Part shown: positions 10,266 to 22,520 of the stretch, in pieces
Layout: each line of letters opens with the position of its first letter
Position numbering within the stretch: the first letter of the stretch is position 1
NCBI GenBank assembly: GCA_001972305.1
Contig: BDDD01000572.1
Location: 399,912-463,911 of the forward strand
Reading direction: 5' to 3'
Length of the DNA stretch: 64,000 nucleotides
Source: Cephalotus follicularis
Taxonomy: Eukaryota > Streptophyta > Magnoliopsida > Oxalidales > Cephalotaceae
Translations under genes and position numbers: made by a program
The notes under the pieces: model-generated
What the model saw: only the letters and a program-made list of their open reading frames with translations
Told to the model about the DNA's origin: nothing
The model's database searches: none

Positions 10266-11594
10266 TGTCACACCCCGATTTTCGGTTCCATAACATTAAG
10301 ACAAGCATATATGGTGATATCAGAATTAAACATAATATTCCAGCATTTCATTCAACAGTTCATTAAATAATATGCGGAAGTAGTCAATAAGCCGGAATAT
10401 AAAACACAAGTCGTCCGCACGCAGCCCATACTACGTGCAGGTAATTCAACATAATTATCCTTACATAAGGAAGTACGATAGCAACGGGGTATGAACAGTT
10501 CAATACAATACATCATAAGGAAATAATAACCTTAAAACAAAGGTAGAAGCTCTCCAAGCTTCAGCAGCAATCTTCAAACGTCTTCGCTTAATCTGAAATT
10601 GTAGGGGTTAGCCGTTGTCCTCACTTGGCTAAGTAGGAAGATAAATATGATAAGGAATATATGAATGCAACATGTACGACAGTTATATCAAAATAACATT
10701 TAAATGAGCCAATATATAAGCAATCATGCCGAGTGGCCATAAACAATCCATATGCAAGAATACCGCACAAGGGTACAATCAATTCATACAGTGGTTGGGT
10801 GACACCTGTTGCTAACTCCTAGCACCAACTGTGCACCACCTAACTATCACCTTCACTCCGAAGTTGACAGGTAGGTAACATTTACTACCGGCGTTGGCGG
10901 GTAGTTTAACAAATAAGATCTGCAATGCAGACAGTTTGGGTGATGCTCTGGCCAACTCCTGGCACCCAGAATCAAATCCGTAGACAGTGATATCCTCCAT
11001 CACTAAACTACGGCAGTAAGCATAGACAATCAATTCAATCAGTGCAATTCAATAATGACACTACATATATAAATAATATGCAATATGAAAGGGTTTTCTT
11101 TAGAAACATATACATTTCAGTGATCGTACATCTCATATGAGGAAACGATATCAGTACAGTAGTGATTTCCAGTTTGGGAAACAAAACAGTAGGTACCTCT
11201 CATGTAGGACGAAATACAGTAGTTATTTTTAGGTAAGAAGTGTTCATTTGAAAATGATGGGATAATATCATGTATTGTGCATATAGCACATAGTTGTTCC
11301 ACATTTGGAACATGAAAACAGTAGGTTTATAACAGTCATTGGTATATACTAATATGAGGTAGCATATACAGTAACAATAATTAAGGGCAGTAGTAATTCA
11401 AGGAATCACAAGGCAATAGCATTTCATAGTCATTCATATGCAACTTTCGCTAGAAGTGCGTACATTGTTAAATCTTGAAATGTAATTGTATATGAGGCCA
11501 GGATAGACTGTTCTAATCATCCATATGAAGGCCAAGTTAATTACATTCCAAATTGAGGCCTTAAAAGGACTTATATCAGTAATTTTACCCAGAA

Positions 11595-11707
11595 CAGTCG
11601 GTTGCCTTCAAGAATAGCCGACTGCCTTGGTTGAGTAGTCGACTGCTTTGCCTTGGCAGTCGACTGGATAGGTTGAGTAGTCGACTGCCATGAGGAGCAG
11701 TCGACTG
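11595..11707 (+). repeat. CAGTCGACTG palindrome cluster in G1
   Basis: About six copies of the 10-bp palindrome or one-to-three-base variants (for example CAGTCGGTTG, TAGTCGACTG) occur in 113 bases. The matching cluster in the G LTRs is at 25455-25568 and 32490-32583. Confidence 0.85.
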
Positions 11708-12757
11708 CTTCTGCCCAAAAAATGCAAGCAGTAGCAGTTTGCAATTTTCAATCTATAATACCAATCCAATCAAACATGCAATAATGCAGAAAAGTAAACA
11801 TACATGATATGCATGATCATATCTTCCATAACATATCGTTACCCCTACATCAATAGCTTATCCCAAGATCAATTGGAGTGATCTATCTCTTTGAGTTTCC
11901 AAAGCCATTCAACCAACAATCCTTCAATCCAGCAGGTTCAATCTATGTATGCATGTTTTTAGGGACACATGCATTAGCACCAGGAAGTTCAATAACCTTA
12001 AGACAACTATGATCTAACAGTAGTTACTCTCTAGATCATTAGCTTCATAACTATCCCCTTTTTACCACATATCTACGAACCTTGTCAATTATCTTTCTAT
12101 ACCAGGTTCTTTGATCTTGAACATGTGGACAGAAGGTATATGCATACTCAAGGAAATCAAGAAGCATATATTCAGTCATAAACAACAACTATAACCCTAT
12201 TCAAAGATTATAATCTTCATTTTACTTGAACCATATGCTACATTCCATATCAAGTCAATCTAGAAGTTTGCTAACCTTAACCATGTTAACAGAAGATCAA
12301 ACATCCTCCTAGATACCTTATCAACACATAACAGAGATTTCGGAGTTGGAACTTACCAGGAGAAGTCCAAGCTTCCAAGTTCCCCCCTTGAGCTCTAAAC
12401 CATCAACATGCAAGCTCCTTTAATTCTCCAGCAATTCTCCTCAATCTTTATTGTTTCTAACACTCACCCACAGCTCATGCACAGCTGATATAGGCTCAGG
12501 AATTCTTAAATTCGCCAGAGTCCTTTACTCTAACATTTTCTCCATTCTCTCTCTCACATGCCTTACTTCCTTCATTGTCATTTCTCACTTTTCTTTCTTT
12601 TGTTTCTGCAGGTACAGGTCTGAAATCTTACAGAGCACATGCAAGGGCTTTCCTTGCATGTCATGGCAGCTGGTGCATGCCCACGACACCTGTCCCCTTG
12701 CATGCCACACCCCTGTCCTGTCTCACACATGCACAGACACCTGATCTGCTGTAATTC

Positions 12758-12888
12758 CAGTCGACTGGATGCATTGGCCAGTCGACTGTCCACAACACGC
12801 ATCAGGCAGTTGACTGCTCCCCTGTGACAGTCGGCTGCCCCTTCATAAACCAGGCAGTCGACTTCCCCGCTGTGGTAGTAGGCTGTCA
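12758..12888 (+). repeat. Second CAGTCGACTG cluster in G1
   Basis: Five to six copies or variants lie near the element-sense start of the LTR. The counterparts are 26599-26677 and 33612-33692. Confidence 0.82.
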
Positions 12889-13064
12889 AGGGCTGTTTTT
12901 GGGTTTCTTAAGCTTGATTTTTACCAAATTGCATCTCCATTCATCCCAAGCAATTACCAATCACAAAATTATTATAATTGGACAAACACATTCAATTAAA
13001 ATGTATATTTATTTTAAATATGGAATCAATATACATTAATTTAATTTGCGGTTATTACACCTAT

Positions 13065-14804
13065 ATATCTAATCCTAGTCTAGGATGAATATAGGAAGTA
13101 TAGAGCTTTTTGAAGCAACACACCACCGATAGAAATCATGGAGCAGTGTTAAGGATTGTGGTATTCAGCTTTTCTCTCTTCTCACTGTTTGTTCTCCAAG
13201 AACAAACCAGATGGTTGTATCTCACTCTGCAAAAACGTCTAGGTTGTCCCACATTCTCATAGAACACATTCTCTCTTTCCTGTTTTTATCACCCAGTGTT
13301 TGATCCACAATAATAGGACCACCATAGAGCCAGCAATAAAAAAAAAACGTGTTAATGGATTTCATTCCCCGAATACAAATCCTGTTTCCCTTCTTTGGCG
13401 CCATGACAACGTATGTTTCCATTTCAAAAATGATGACTTACGGCATATCCATATTTTGTTGCATGACTCATGTAATGTCCAACCAAAACCTTGTTGTCTT
13501 TCAATAGCAGCCAATAAGAGGACAAAGATAGAGATAGAGAAATACAATCCAATTATGCTTTAATACCATAATCCTACTAATGTGTTATTTCAACTAATTA
13601 GTCACCTAACACATAAGACACCACAATATAACATGTGCCATCACACGTCATAATACTATACGATATATATATCCAATACAAATAATGGTGTGGTGGGACC
13701 TGAAAGTCCATACTAAAATCGGTAACAATGGTATGTTACTAAGACTCCTTGCACTTAAGTAAACTTCCCATAAATAGTCCCCGACTATTTTAAGACCTGA
13801 ACCTATGACCATCATATTCCAGGTGTGTAAATTAATCCCCGTTTCATTTCAACACATTACGTCTGCTTCCGATACATTCGATACTTTACTCTAACAATAG
13901 TTACCGTGTACTATAATCCCTCATGATCCTCGACTCCGATCATAGCCTAGGGTAAGGATACGTGTCAACCATAGATTTTTCGGTATTTATAAATCTGTAA
14001 TTACCATCATGAATATCGACAAGAATTTCTGGAAACCCTAGGTTCCAGCTCGTCATAACCTGGCCAGGGATTTCAAATCCCACAATGAATATATATACTA
14101 TAGTGCCAATCACTCTCACATCAAGTGTGACGATTCCTTGTTGTGAACTCACTTACATTCACATAAATCCTGCAAGACCCAAAAGCTGCAAATCTGCGAG
14201 CCCCGTGAAATAACTGTGTAGGTGTAGGCAGTCTCTATGCAATGTAGAGTAGCCACTCAGGTCTAAGGATCAGACAAGTCCATCCAAGAACTTGCTAGAC
14301 TCGTAGAGCCTATACACTACTGTCTCAGATGGGAAACTCTACTGACATGGGATATGTGACAATCCAAATAGAATTCCCATGGTGGGTCAAGTTCAGTGTA
14401 CATGCTCCCAGCACGCACCCCGTATTAGCTTTAGGGTCCTACCCAAATGGTAATGAAATAATCCACACTCCCATTCGCGAGAGCAATCATAATACGGCAA
14501 GTCTATCCGGTTCACTAATGCCCAAAATAAGTGAATCTTTGACTTGGAACAGTTTAGTCACAGGGAATAAGGAAGTTGGTCTCATGGCCCCCAGCTCGAC
14601 AACCAACCCTTTGATGTGACAGGACACCATATATGTAAACAAGTAATATGCTTCAATTATGTGATAAAACATTTATAGAGAATGCCATTAATAAAATGTA
14701 ATTTGCACAAGAGAACATGAAATGAATAAGAATGTATATAATATGAGTAAAGTACAAGTACATCCGGCCACCTTATGGCTTGACGAGTCATACTCTCTCT
14801 AACA
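13065..14804 (-). repeat. 3' LTR of element C, part 2
   Basis: It resumes at TATCTAATCCTAG and matches 23670-24128 plus 33848-35136. It ends CTCTCTCTAACA at 14804, which is TGTTAGAGAGAG in element sense. No gene is supported; short frames such as 13300 and 14329 recur as diverged copies in the other LTR but show no domain. Confidence 0.88.
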
Positions 14805-14825
14805 ATCTTCCATTTGGCCCTCAAG
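14805..14825 (-). other. Polypurine tract of element C
   Basis: On the minus strand this reads as a purine-rich run ending GGAAGAT directly before TGTTAGAG of the 3' LTR. This is the usual copia junction for plus-strand priming. Confidence 0.8.
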
Positions 14826-14849
14826 CCATGAAGCCCTATAGTTCAAGCC

Positions 14850-15526
14850 CATCATAATATGATGACTCTCGAATACATTACTACACAGAGCTTGGTCAGT
14901 GTGTCTGCTATGTTTGCCTCCAAGGCAACCCTCTTTAAAACTATGTCTCCTCTGTCAACGATCTCTTGGATCAAGTGATAACGCTGCTGGATATGTTTGG
15001 ACCGCTTGTGAGACCTGAGCTCCTTGACTTGTGCAACAGCTCCATTATTGTCATAGTAAAGCACTACAAGACAACTAATGGTTGGAACCACTCCAAGTTC
15101 TGCCATGAACTTCGCATCCAAACACCATTCTCTGCAGCATCGGCGACTACTATATACTCTGCTTCCATATTGGAGTCTGTCGTAGACTCCTGTTTTGAGC
15201 TTCTCCAACTCACAGCACCGCCATTCAGGATATAGACATATCATGACACTTATTTGTGATCATCTGGATCACTATTGAAACTAGAGTCGGTGTATCCCTC
15301 CAATTTCAACTCACTATCTCCTCCGTATATCAAGAAAGAATCCTGAGTTCGTCTAAGGTACTTAAGGATCCCTTTGACCACTTCCCAGTGTTTCAATTCG
15401 GGATAAGACTAAAATCAACTTTCCATACCCAATGCATGTGCGACATCAAGCCTGTTACACAGCATGGCATACATGATCGATCCTACAACCAAAGCATAAG
15501 GCATCCAACTGATGAGTGTCCTTTCC
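14850..15526 (-). pseudogene. Element C pol: RNase H (decayed)
   Basis: The minus-strand frame at 14852-15244 reads like the copia RNase H end. It contains LYYDNNGAVAQ, with the Asp of the catalytic set, then KHIQQRYHLIQE, then ANIADTLTK in place of the usual VADPLTK. The match continues upstream through 15526 in other frames, so at least one frameshift separates it from the reverse transcriptase. RNase H would degrade the RNA template during reverse transcription. It is followed by the PPT and 3' LTR. The frame is closed upstream and is not functional as it stands. Confidence 0.85.
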
Positions 15527-16742
15527 TCAGATGTCTACGAGGACATCTTCTTGGAAAGTTGAATTCCTTGGCCTATTGGAAATAAGCCTTATTTGGAATT
15601 CTCCATACTGAACCATTTCAACACCTTGCTGATGTACTAGCTTTGGGAAGCCAAGCAACCTTCTAGATCTATCCTTGTAGATCATTATACCCAGTATGTA
15701 GGAGGCTTCTCCCAAATCCTTCATGGAGAAGTTCTTGGCAAGCCGTAATTTCACGGACTGCAACATCCCTACATTATTCCCAATGAGTAGGATGTCATCC
15801 ACGTATAGTACCAAGAAAGTGATACAGGAGTCATCCTGTTTTTGGTAGACATAAGGCTTGTCTACATTTTTAATATAACCAAAAGACTTGATAGCCTCAT
15901 CAAAACGTATGTTCCAGCTCCTAGACGCTCGCTTTAGGCCATAAATTGACCTTTGAAGCTTGCACACCATGTGCAAAGATTCGGTGGATGTAAACCCCTC
16001 AGGTTGGGACATATAAATGTCCTCTTCAAGATGTCCATTCAAGAACGCAGTCTTGACATCCATTTGTCATATCTCATAATCATAATGACCGACAACAGCA
16101 AGCAAAATCCGAATTGATTTGAGCATCGCAACTGGTGAGAAAGTTTTGATGCAATCAACACTATGTCTCTGTTTATACCCTTTCGCTACCAATTGCGCTT
16201 TGTATGTCTCAAACTTTCCATCTGCGCCAATCTTCTTCTCGAAGATCCATTTGCAACCAATAGGCACTATGCCCTTGGGAGCTTCGACCAAGTTCCAAAC
16301 TCGGTTGGCGTACATGGAATCCAACTCGAATTTCATGGCTTCTAACCGTGCCTCGGATTCAGTGCAATGCACTGCTTCCTGATAGCTGGCAGGCTCATCA
16401 TCCTCAATGATGTTGGGTTCATGAGTACCTTCGACGAGAAAACCATATCTCTCGGGCACTGTTGAAACCATGCCAAATCTCTTCAATGAAGGAGTGCCTG
16501 AATGAGATCCAATCTCATGCTAGGATTTTACTCTAGCGTGTTTCTAGAGGTTCCAACCTATAATTTCTTTCCGCTCTGTGGTGTTTCTCCAGATGGAAAC
16601 TCCTCAAGTTCCACTTTTCTCCCACTGCTTCCTGTGAGTAGGAATTCCTTCTCCAGGATAACTGCAGTACGCGAAACAAAAACCTTTTGTTCGTTGGGAT
16701 GGTAGAAATAATATCCCATTGTTTCTTTGGGATACCCCACAA
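15527..16742 (-). pseudogene. Element C pol: copia reverse transcriptase with one internal stop
   Basis: Two minus-strand frames, 16067-16486 and 15527-16063, meet in the same reading frame at one stop codon (16064-16066). The stop lies within the copia block ...YEI-QMDVKTAFLNG, where the family usually has Trp. Seen in order are the palm start (CKWIFEKK, KAQLVAKGY), QMDVKTAFLNG with its catalytic Asp, the intact active site LYVDDILLIG near 15800, and KDLGEASYILGI. Bases 16533-16742 in another frame hold the linker with GYPKETMGYYFY. The domain looks well preserved apart from the stop and the flanking frameshifts. It would copy element RNA into DNA in cytoplasmic particles. Confidence 0.9.
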
Positions 16743-16767
16743 ACAGGCACCGATTAGATCGTGCCTC

Positions 16768-17698
16768 CTACTTACTAGGCTCTAACATTCTAACGTAAGC
16801 GGGACAACCCAAAACCTTTAAATATTTTAGGCTAGGTTTCCTCCCTGTCCATACCTGGTATGGAGTGGAGGGAACGAATTTTGAAGGAATCTGGTTAAGG
16901 ACATATGCAACTGTTTCCAGGGCATTACCGCAAAAGGAGGAAGGGAGATCTGCAAAAGACATCCTGGACCGGACCATATTCATCATGGCCCAATTCCTCC
17001 GTTTTGACACACCATTATGCTGTGGTGTTCCTGGAGGTGTCCACTGTGAGAGAACCCCATTATCTCTAAGATAATCGTGGAATTTAGCCGACAGGTATTC
17101 GCTGCCTCGTTCCGACCGAAGTGTTTTAATGGGCTTACCTATTTGCTTCTTTACTTCATTTCTAACTTCCTTGAACCTCTCAAAAGAATATGATTTGTGT
17201 CTCATCAGAAACACATACTCATACCGTGATAAATCATCGATAAAAGTAGTGAAGTAAAGATATCCTCCTCGCGCATTGACTGACATTGGTCCACAGACGT
17301 CTGTGTGGATCCACCACCCTCTCTCCTTGACCGGGGAAGGGAGATTTGGTCAATTTTCCAATTAGGCAAGATTCACATGTTGGAAATGACTCCAAGTCAT
17401 GGATGTCTAAAAGACCATCCTTAACCAACTTTGACATCCTTGCCTCACTAGGATGACCCAATCCGCAATGCCAAGTAGAGGATTGATTAATTTCATTATT
17501 CTCTCTTTGTGTTTTAGCTCCTTGCTCAATTGACAATGCCATATTGTGATCAGTGTTTACAATATAAATCCCATTATCAATGCACCTAGCACATATAAAA
17601 ATTTTGTCACTAGACAAAAGAGAACAACCATTATCATTAAAATTAAGCTCCAAGCCCAATTTATAAAGGTACGAAACACTAACAATGTTCCGAATCAA
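16768..17698 (-). pseudogene. Element C pol: GAG-pre-integrase and integrase, catalytic residues lost
   Basis: The frame at 17234-17698 carries the HHCC zinc-binding pattern (WHCGLGHPSEAR followed by CESCLIGK). The core is in the frame at 16768-17286, so a frameshift lies near 17290. The core reads FIDDLSRYEYVFLMRHKS. The second DDE position reads RSERGSEYL where the family has an Asp at the E of SER. The third reads NGVSKRRN where the family has Glu at the K. With two of three catalytic acids replaced, strand transfer should be abolished even without the frameshift. A C-terminal IWTGKxP-like motif (VWTGRKPSLKYLKVLGC) is also present. Confidence 0.88.
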
Positions 17699-17773
17699 GT
17701 TCTCAAAAAAATATCAGGGATTTAAACTGATTATAAAACCACTTGGAAAATGTAAATCATAAACACCTGCAAC

Positions 17774-18543
17774 TCAAGTGATGAACCTTGATCCATCACA
17801 TAGTCGCAGGTCCACTACTTCTTCAGCTCTAAGTTGCCTTGTGTTTCTTAGACCCTGCAAGGAATTGCAAATATTAGTCCCACAACCAGTGTCCAACACC
17901 CAAGTAGAACTAATATTGGAAGCTACATGAAGCTCAATCATGTAGGTACCTGAACCAGAGGCACAAGCAATGCGAACTAGGAACTCCTTGAAGTCCTTTT
18001 TCCAATGGCCTGGCTTTTCACAGAAGAAGCAAGCCTTCTTCCTTTTAAGCCATTTGATCCTACTCTTAGCAGCATCCTCTTGACCAAGCGGCCTCTCCAT
18101 TGGGGTCTTACCCTTGGAACTTGATCCTTTGGATTTACCCCTCTTAGAGGTCGTTCCGTAAAATGGGAGAGGCTTTACAGATGAGTTCAACCCATGAAGG
18201 TCAAAATCTACCTCATCAGTCCTAGACTGTGTGCCATACAACTCCTTGAGTTATGTAAGCATGGCACGTAAGGTCTGTAAATGCTCACATTGCCTTTTCA
18301 ATTCTGGAATCATGCCTTCAATCGCTAGGTAACGTGCTCATTCTTTATCAAACAACCACTTGGTCCCTAAAGCCTTGTGGTCCTCAGACAGGTTGGTACC
18401 TAGTACCGGGAGATTCTCAATTATAACATGAGAAATATTTAAGCTTCTTAAAATAAGGAGCATATTTTGCTACCAATTGAGGAAATTTGGCCCATCCAGT
18501 TTATTAGTCTCAAGGACTCTATCAATAGCGGCGCTGACAGACA
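17774..18543 (-). pseudogene. Element C gag and protease (decayed)
   Basis: On the minus strand gag starts near 18543 (MSVSA, with the DGPNFLNWQ motif) and runs toward 17774. One interruption is a stop just before LKELYGTQ (near 18256). The zinc knuckle reads CFFCEKPGHWKKDF, with Phe instead of the fourth ligand Cys, so nucleic-acid binding is probably impaired. The aspartic protease motif VLDTGCGTNI is intact downstream. Gag would form the particle and the protease would cleave the polyprotein. The PR frame runs on toward the GAG-pre-integrase segment at 17698. Confidence 0.85.
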
Positions 18544-19359
18544 TGTTTGCAAAGTATACACAACTTAAAGGAAACAATATAGGTTATTAGCAAATATCCC
18601 ATTTTCATGTTACTACATTAACACTTGGTCTTTAGTGTTTATGGTTCCTCCCACTACTCTAATCGTATCCCACAACTCCATGTGGAATTCGGGAGATCCA
18701 ACTCCTACTGGGGATTGGAATCTACTCAGCATATTATGGCCTCTGCTTTAGAATGACAACCCATAATACCCAAGATAGGTAGGCTCGCCTACCAATTTAC
18801 ACAGCTCGGGATCCAATCCCACCCACGCTTGTGTAAGATCCAATCATAGATTCGGCCTACCAGCTCAATATGATCTCAGTTTTAGCATGACAAACCATTA
18901 GAGCTAGCATTAGTCAATTCCCACACTTCTCAAAGAACTACGCACATTTTGACACCCACACGTTTACGTGTCCAAGTGCCAAATCTATGCTATTTCCTTA
19001 CAGTGCCCAACATTGACATTGACATGGCATCTGACAAATTGTAGACCTCATATTTAGCATGACCACCCACAATCTTCCCATGCCATTCAATGAGAACTAT
19101 GGAGGCCATGTGGGGTCACATCCTTGTGTCCCTAGTGTTACGACTGATTATTTAAAATCCTGGAGGAATTTAGGTCTCACATTTTAATTAGCCGATCCAT
19201 TAATTAATTCATTGGTTTCATTATCCAAATTCAATTAATTACGGCTTATATGCATAGTGGTGTTTGGACCATCCACCTTATGCACCCTATGTCCAACATA
19301 AAATAAAATTGTTAGGCTAGGGACAATTCTATAGTGATTCACACGAGCCAATGTGATCA
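18544..19359 (-). other. Leader of element C, gag-proximal part
   Basis: This non-coding leader lies between gag and the H insertion. Its layout resembles the D1 and D2 leaders, with CCCAC(T)ACT, TGTGGAATTCGGGAGATCC and similar blocks in reverse complement. No gene is seen. The segment ends at the CTTGG duplicated by H. Confidence 0.65.
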
Positions 19360-19364
19360 CTTGG
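19360..19364 (+). repeat. TSD CTTGG of solo LTR H
   Basis: CTTGG occurs at 19360-19364 and again at 22516-22520. Joining the flanks restores a leader that lines up with the D2 leader near 52165-52180 in reverse complement. Confidence 0.9.
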
Positions 19365-20084
19365 TGTATCACCCCCGATTCAGAACCGGGATCACTCCCG
19401 ATTCGGGATAGGTGTGTCACACAAAACAAACTTACAGATTCATATGGAAACATCTTAATCTTTATTCAATTCATCAATACATGGTGGTTCTAAAATCTGA
19501 ACTACATATATAATCCTCAACATAAATTCCAAGATCAAAATATTGTTCATAACACTGGTCAACATAAGATCATAAAACGACTATTCAATTGACAGAATTA
19601 AACTTCTAAGTGATTAAATCAACTTAAACTCCAAGTTCCATACCTAACCATAACATTACTAAAAGAAACCAAATCCTAAAATGTCCTCAAGCCAAAGGTG
19701 TTTCGCTCATCACACTTTCCCCCGATGTTCCTGAATACCTGCCGCATGGAAAACAAAAACGCGGCTGAGCAAACCTCAGTATGGATGTAGAATAATAATA
19801 ATACAATTTACCAAACAAAACTGGTTACGAAGCAGAACAATTTATGAAACAAAACAATATACGAATCTTTTATGAATACAGTACGAAATAAAACAGTTTT
19901 CGAAGCAAAACTGATTTCAGAACAAAACAGTTTATGGAACAAAACACTTCGAAACAAAACAGTACGAAACAAAACAGTAAAAATAAACTTAAGTCATAAA
20001 TCTTATGCAAAAATCAGTTTAAACATTCTTTGTAAATTACCACATAAATTTTCGTATAAAATCAAATCCATACTCTTTAAACCA

Positions 20085-20190
20085 TAAAGTTCCGTTCCAT
20101 TCAAAACATAAAGTTCCGTAATTTTCAAAACATAAAGTTCCATACTTTTCAAAACATAAAGTTCCATACTTTTCAAAACATACAGTTCCA
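20085..20190 (+). repeat. 31-bp tandem repeat in LTR H
   Basis: Units containing CATAAAGTTCC followed by TTTTCAAAA recur about four times. They give a pseudo-coding frame of LKSMELYV-type repeats on the minus strand, which I do not call a gene. Confidence 0.75.
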
Positions 20191-21460
20191 TACTGAGTAT
20201 CATAACATGTCACATATCAGATCACATATATGCAAGGGATTCGCGACGTCCACATGCTAGATAGAAATGACGTGTATGGCACTACACAATCAATTCTCAT
20301 AACATATCACAAATTTCTAGGGTCGATCCATACGCCTCTATCAGAAATAACGGATCCATAATCCTCCACAAAGGATATCACAAACATAGAGAGACGTCAT
20401 TGACTAATCACACCGCCATGGAAAGTGTCATGCCTCCGTGCCAAAGGACATTCCTATGGTACGCCCATAGGTGGGTACAAAAACTCAGTATATCACCATT
20501 TAAAAATATTGATTTCAAAATCAATTCAAATATATATATATATATATATGGTAATCTGAACATATCTAAAATCGTTATCAAACGATAAGACATTCACATT
20601 TGCACATATTTTCATTTTCGGAAATCAACTCATTTTAAATTTTACAATAAAAGAGATGATCATATAAAATTTTGAAAATCAAATCCTAACTAAATTTATA
20701 AAGTCAGAAATATTTAACACTGTTCATAAAATATTAAAGTTGACTTTATTCCAAAACATATCAAAAATTCAAAGGATAGCAGAATTCATAAAACCGAAGG
20801 AATGTCAAAGAACGAAAAATCCGTACTAAAAGCAAAATCAAAATCATTTCAATAAAAACCGAAGGAAAAGTCCAGGAACGAAGAATAATTTCGTACTAAA
20901 AGCAAAACTGATTTCATTTAAACAAAACCGAAGAAGAAGTCCAAAAATGAAGAATAATTCCGTACGTTATTCATTAAAAATATAGATGTGGTTTCTTCTA
21001 ATAAAATCAGGAAAATAACCGAGAAAATCCGCATTTTATTCACTAAAAGCAAAACAACATTTATTTCAATAAAATCACAATGGGAGAATAAAAAACGAAA
21101 TAACTGTACGTTATTCACAAAACAAACCAATTTCTAATATAACCAAATGATGAAAATCAAGGAACAAAAATTCGTACTTCCTTTACTAAAACAACACAGA
21201 ATTTATTTCAATAAAATCGATCGAATGAGATATCAAGGAAAGAATAATCCATACAATATCCATTAAAAATAAAAATTAATTTATTTCAATAAAATCAGAT
21301 GTCCAAGAAGAGAATTATCCGTACCTTAGCCGCTCGAATCTAAACAATCCCAAAACGAATCAAAATCACACTACTGAATCACCTTAACCTCCACCGCAGG
21401 TTTAATCGAAACCTAGACAAATCAATCCAATCATTGTCACAACCCAAAAGACACTAGAAC

Positions 21461-22370
21461 AAAGCGTCGACGTTCTCGACAAAAGCGTCGATGCTAAAGA
21501 CATGGCGTTGACGTCTAAAGACAAGGCGTCGACGGAAGCGCTGAACAAAGCGTCGACCAAAAACATTACAATACACAACGAAAGCGTCAACGGAAGGTAT
21601 AACAATATACAAAGAAAGCGTCGACGCTTACACAATAACACACAGACAAAGCATCAACTGTTAGGGTATAAGCATCGACAAGAATGAAAAACAATCGACG
21701 CTCAAGACATGCAAAACAATAAACAGTTGCAATATTGTTAATCATGCATCTATAAAACAGTTGTATGTAGGTTATAAAACACGACTCTGATGTTGAGAAT
21801 ACCAGATTAATATTTCAAATGTATAAACATATAGCTTTTCAGGTTACATGAGGCAATAACAATTATTAAAACATATTCTCAAAATTTAAAACAGTTTTCT
21901 AGTATTGCATTTCTAAGGCAGTTTTCATGAATAAATCAACAAGGTTTTGAACAAATAGCAGTAATAATGAAAACTAAAACCTATGTTCAGAATATACCTT
22001 CAGATGATGCCAAGAACGATGAAAAACAGTGCAAGAAAATGGCTACTTCAGTTTTGTAAAGAAAACGTGCAGGTGATGCAGTTTTTAAAACAATTGAAAA
22101 CGTGTAAGTTAAATGCCAAAAACGTGTTGTTTAAAAGACCTTCCTTTCATGCAAAACGCGTCCAATACAAAAGGTAAAGCGGATAAATGATTTTTGTAAA
22201 GAATCCTCCTTTCCAAAACTAAGCCACCGTCCAAAACAATTCAGGAAGATGACTAAAGCGTCGGCGGTTAATCGAAGGCGTCAGTGCTTAAGCCTTTATA
22301 ACTAAAGCGTCGACGTTAATGGTATAGGCGCCGGCGCTTTACCTATGTGTCAAAGCGTCGATGCTTTTGA
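21461..22370 (+). repeat. GCGTCGACGC palindrome arrays in LTR H
   Basis: Clusters at 21461-21700 and 22251-22370 hold repeated AAGCGTCGACGCTT-like sequences, with variants such as GCGTCGATGC, GCGTTGACG and GGCGCCGGCGC. The stretch between them is AT-rich LTR sequence. Confidence 0.85.
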
Positions 22371-22520
22371 CCCCCAAGAACGTAAAAAGAAAGAAAAGAA
22401 ATAAAAAGAGTTTTGAAAAACAATTTTTTAAACGGTCCAAGGAACATAACATATAACATCCTACAAAACATAACATACAACATTAAACATATAGGTAATG
22501 GAACGGGATATTACACTTGG

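Larger units (their letters stand above)
10266..13059 (-). mobile_element. Solo LTR of chromovirus family G (G1)
   Basis: It begins TGTCACACCCCG and ends GCGGTTATTACA, as do the two LTRs of element G. It is about 2.8 kb and directly flanked by CCTAT, with no internal sequence, so it is a product of LTR-LTR recombination. It carries two clusters of CAGTCGACTG-like palindromes. The 97-codon frame at 12451 lies in a T-rich LTR stretch, antisense to the element, and is not supported as a gene. Confidence 0.93.
19365..22515 (-). mobile_element. Solo LTR H, gypsy-like, 3.15 kb
   Basis: It runs from TGTATCACCCCCG to GGGATATTACA and is flanked by a perfect 5-bp TSD. The termini resemble those of the chromovirus G LTR (TGTCACACCCCG...TTATTACA) in the same orientation, so a related Ty3/gypsy family is likely. 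There is no PBS, PPT or gag-pol, hence a solo LTR. It contains a CAAAACAGTACGAAA-type degenerate repeat at about 19815-19980, a 31-bp AAAACATAAAGTTCC repeat at about 20085-20190, a (TA)n tract at 20531-20549 and GCGTCGACGC-type palindromes. No gene is seen. Confidence 0.85.

Noticed and set aside
19872..20203. Repeat-protein-like frames (RNKTVRNKTV; LKSMELYV)
   Set aside because: They arise from short tandem repeats in solo LTR H with no conserved start or domain.
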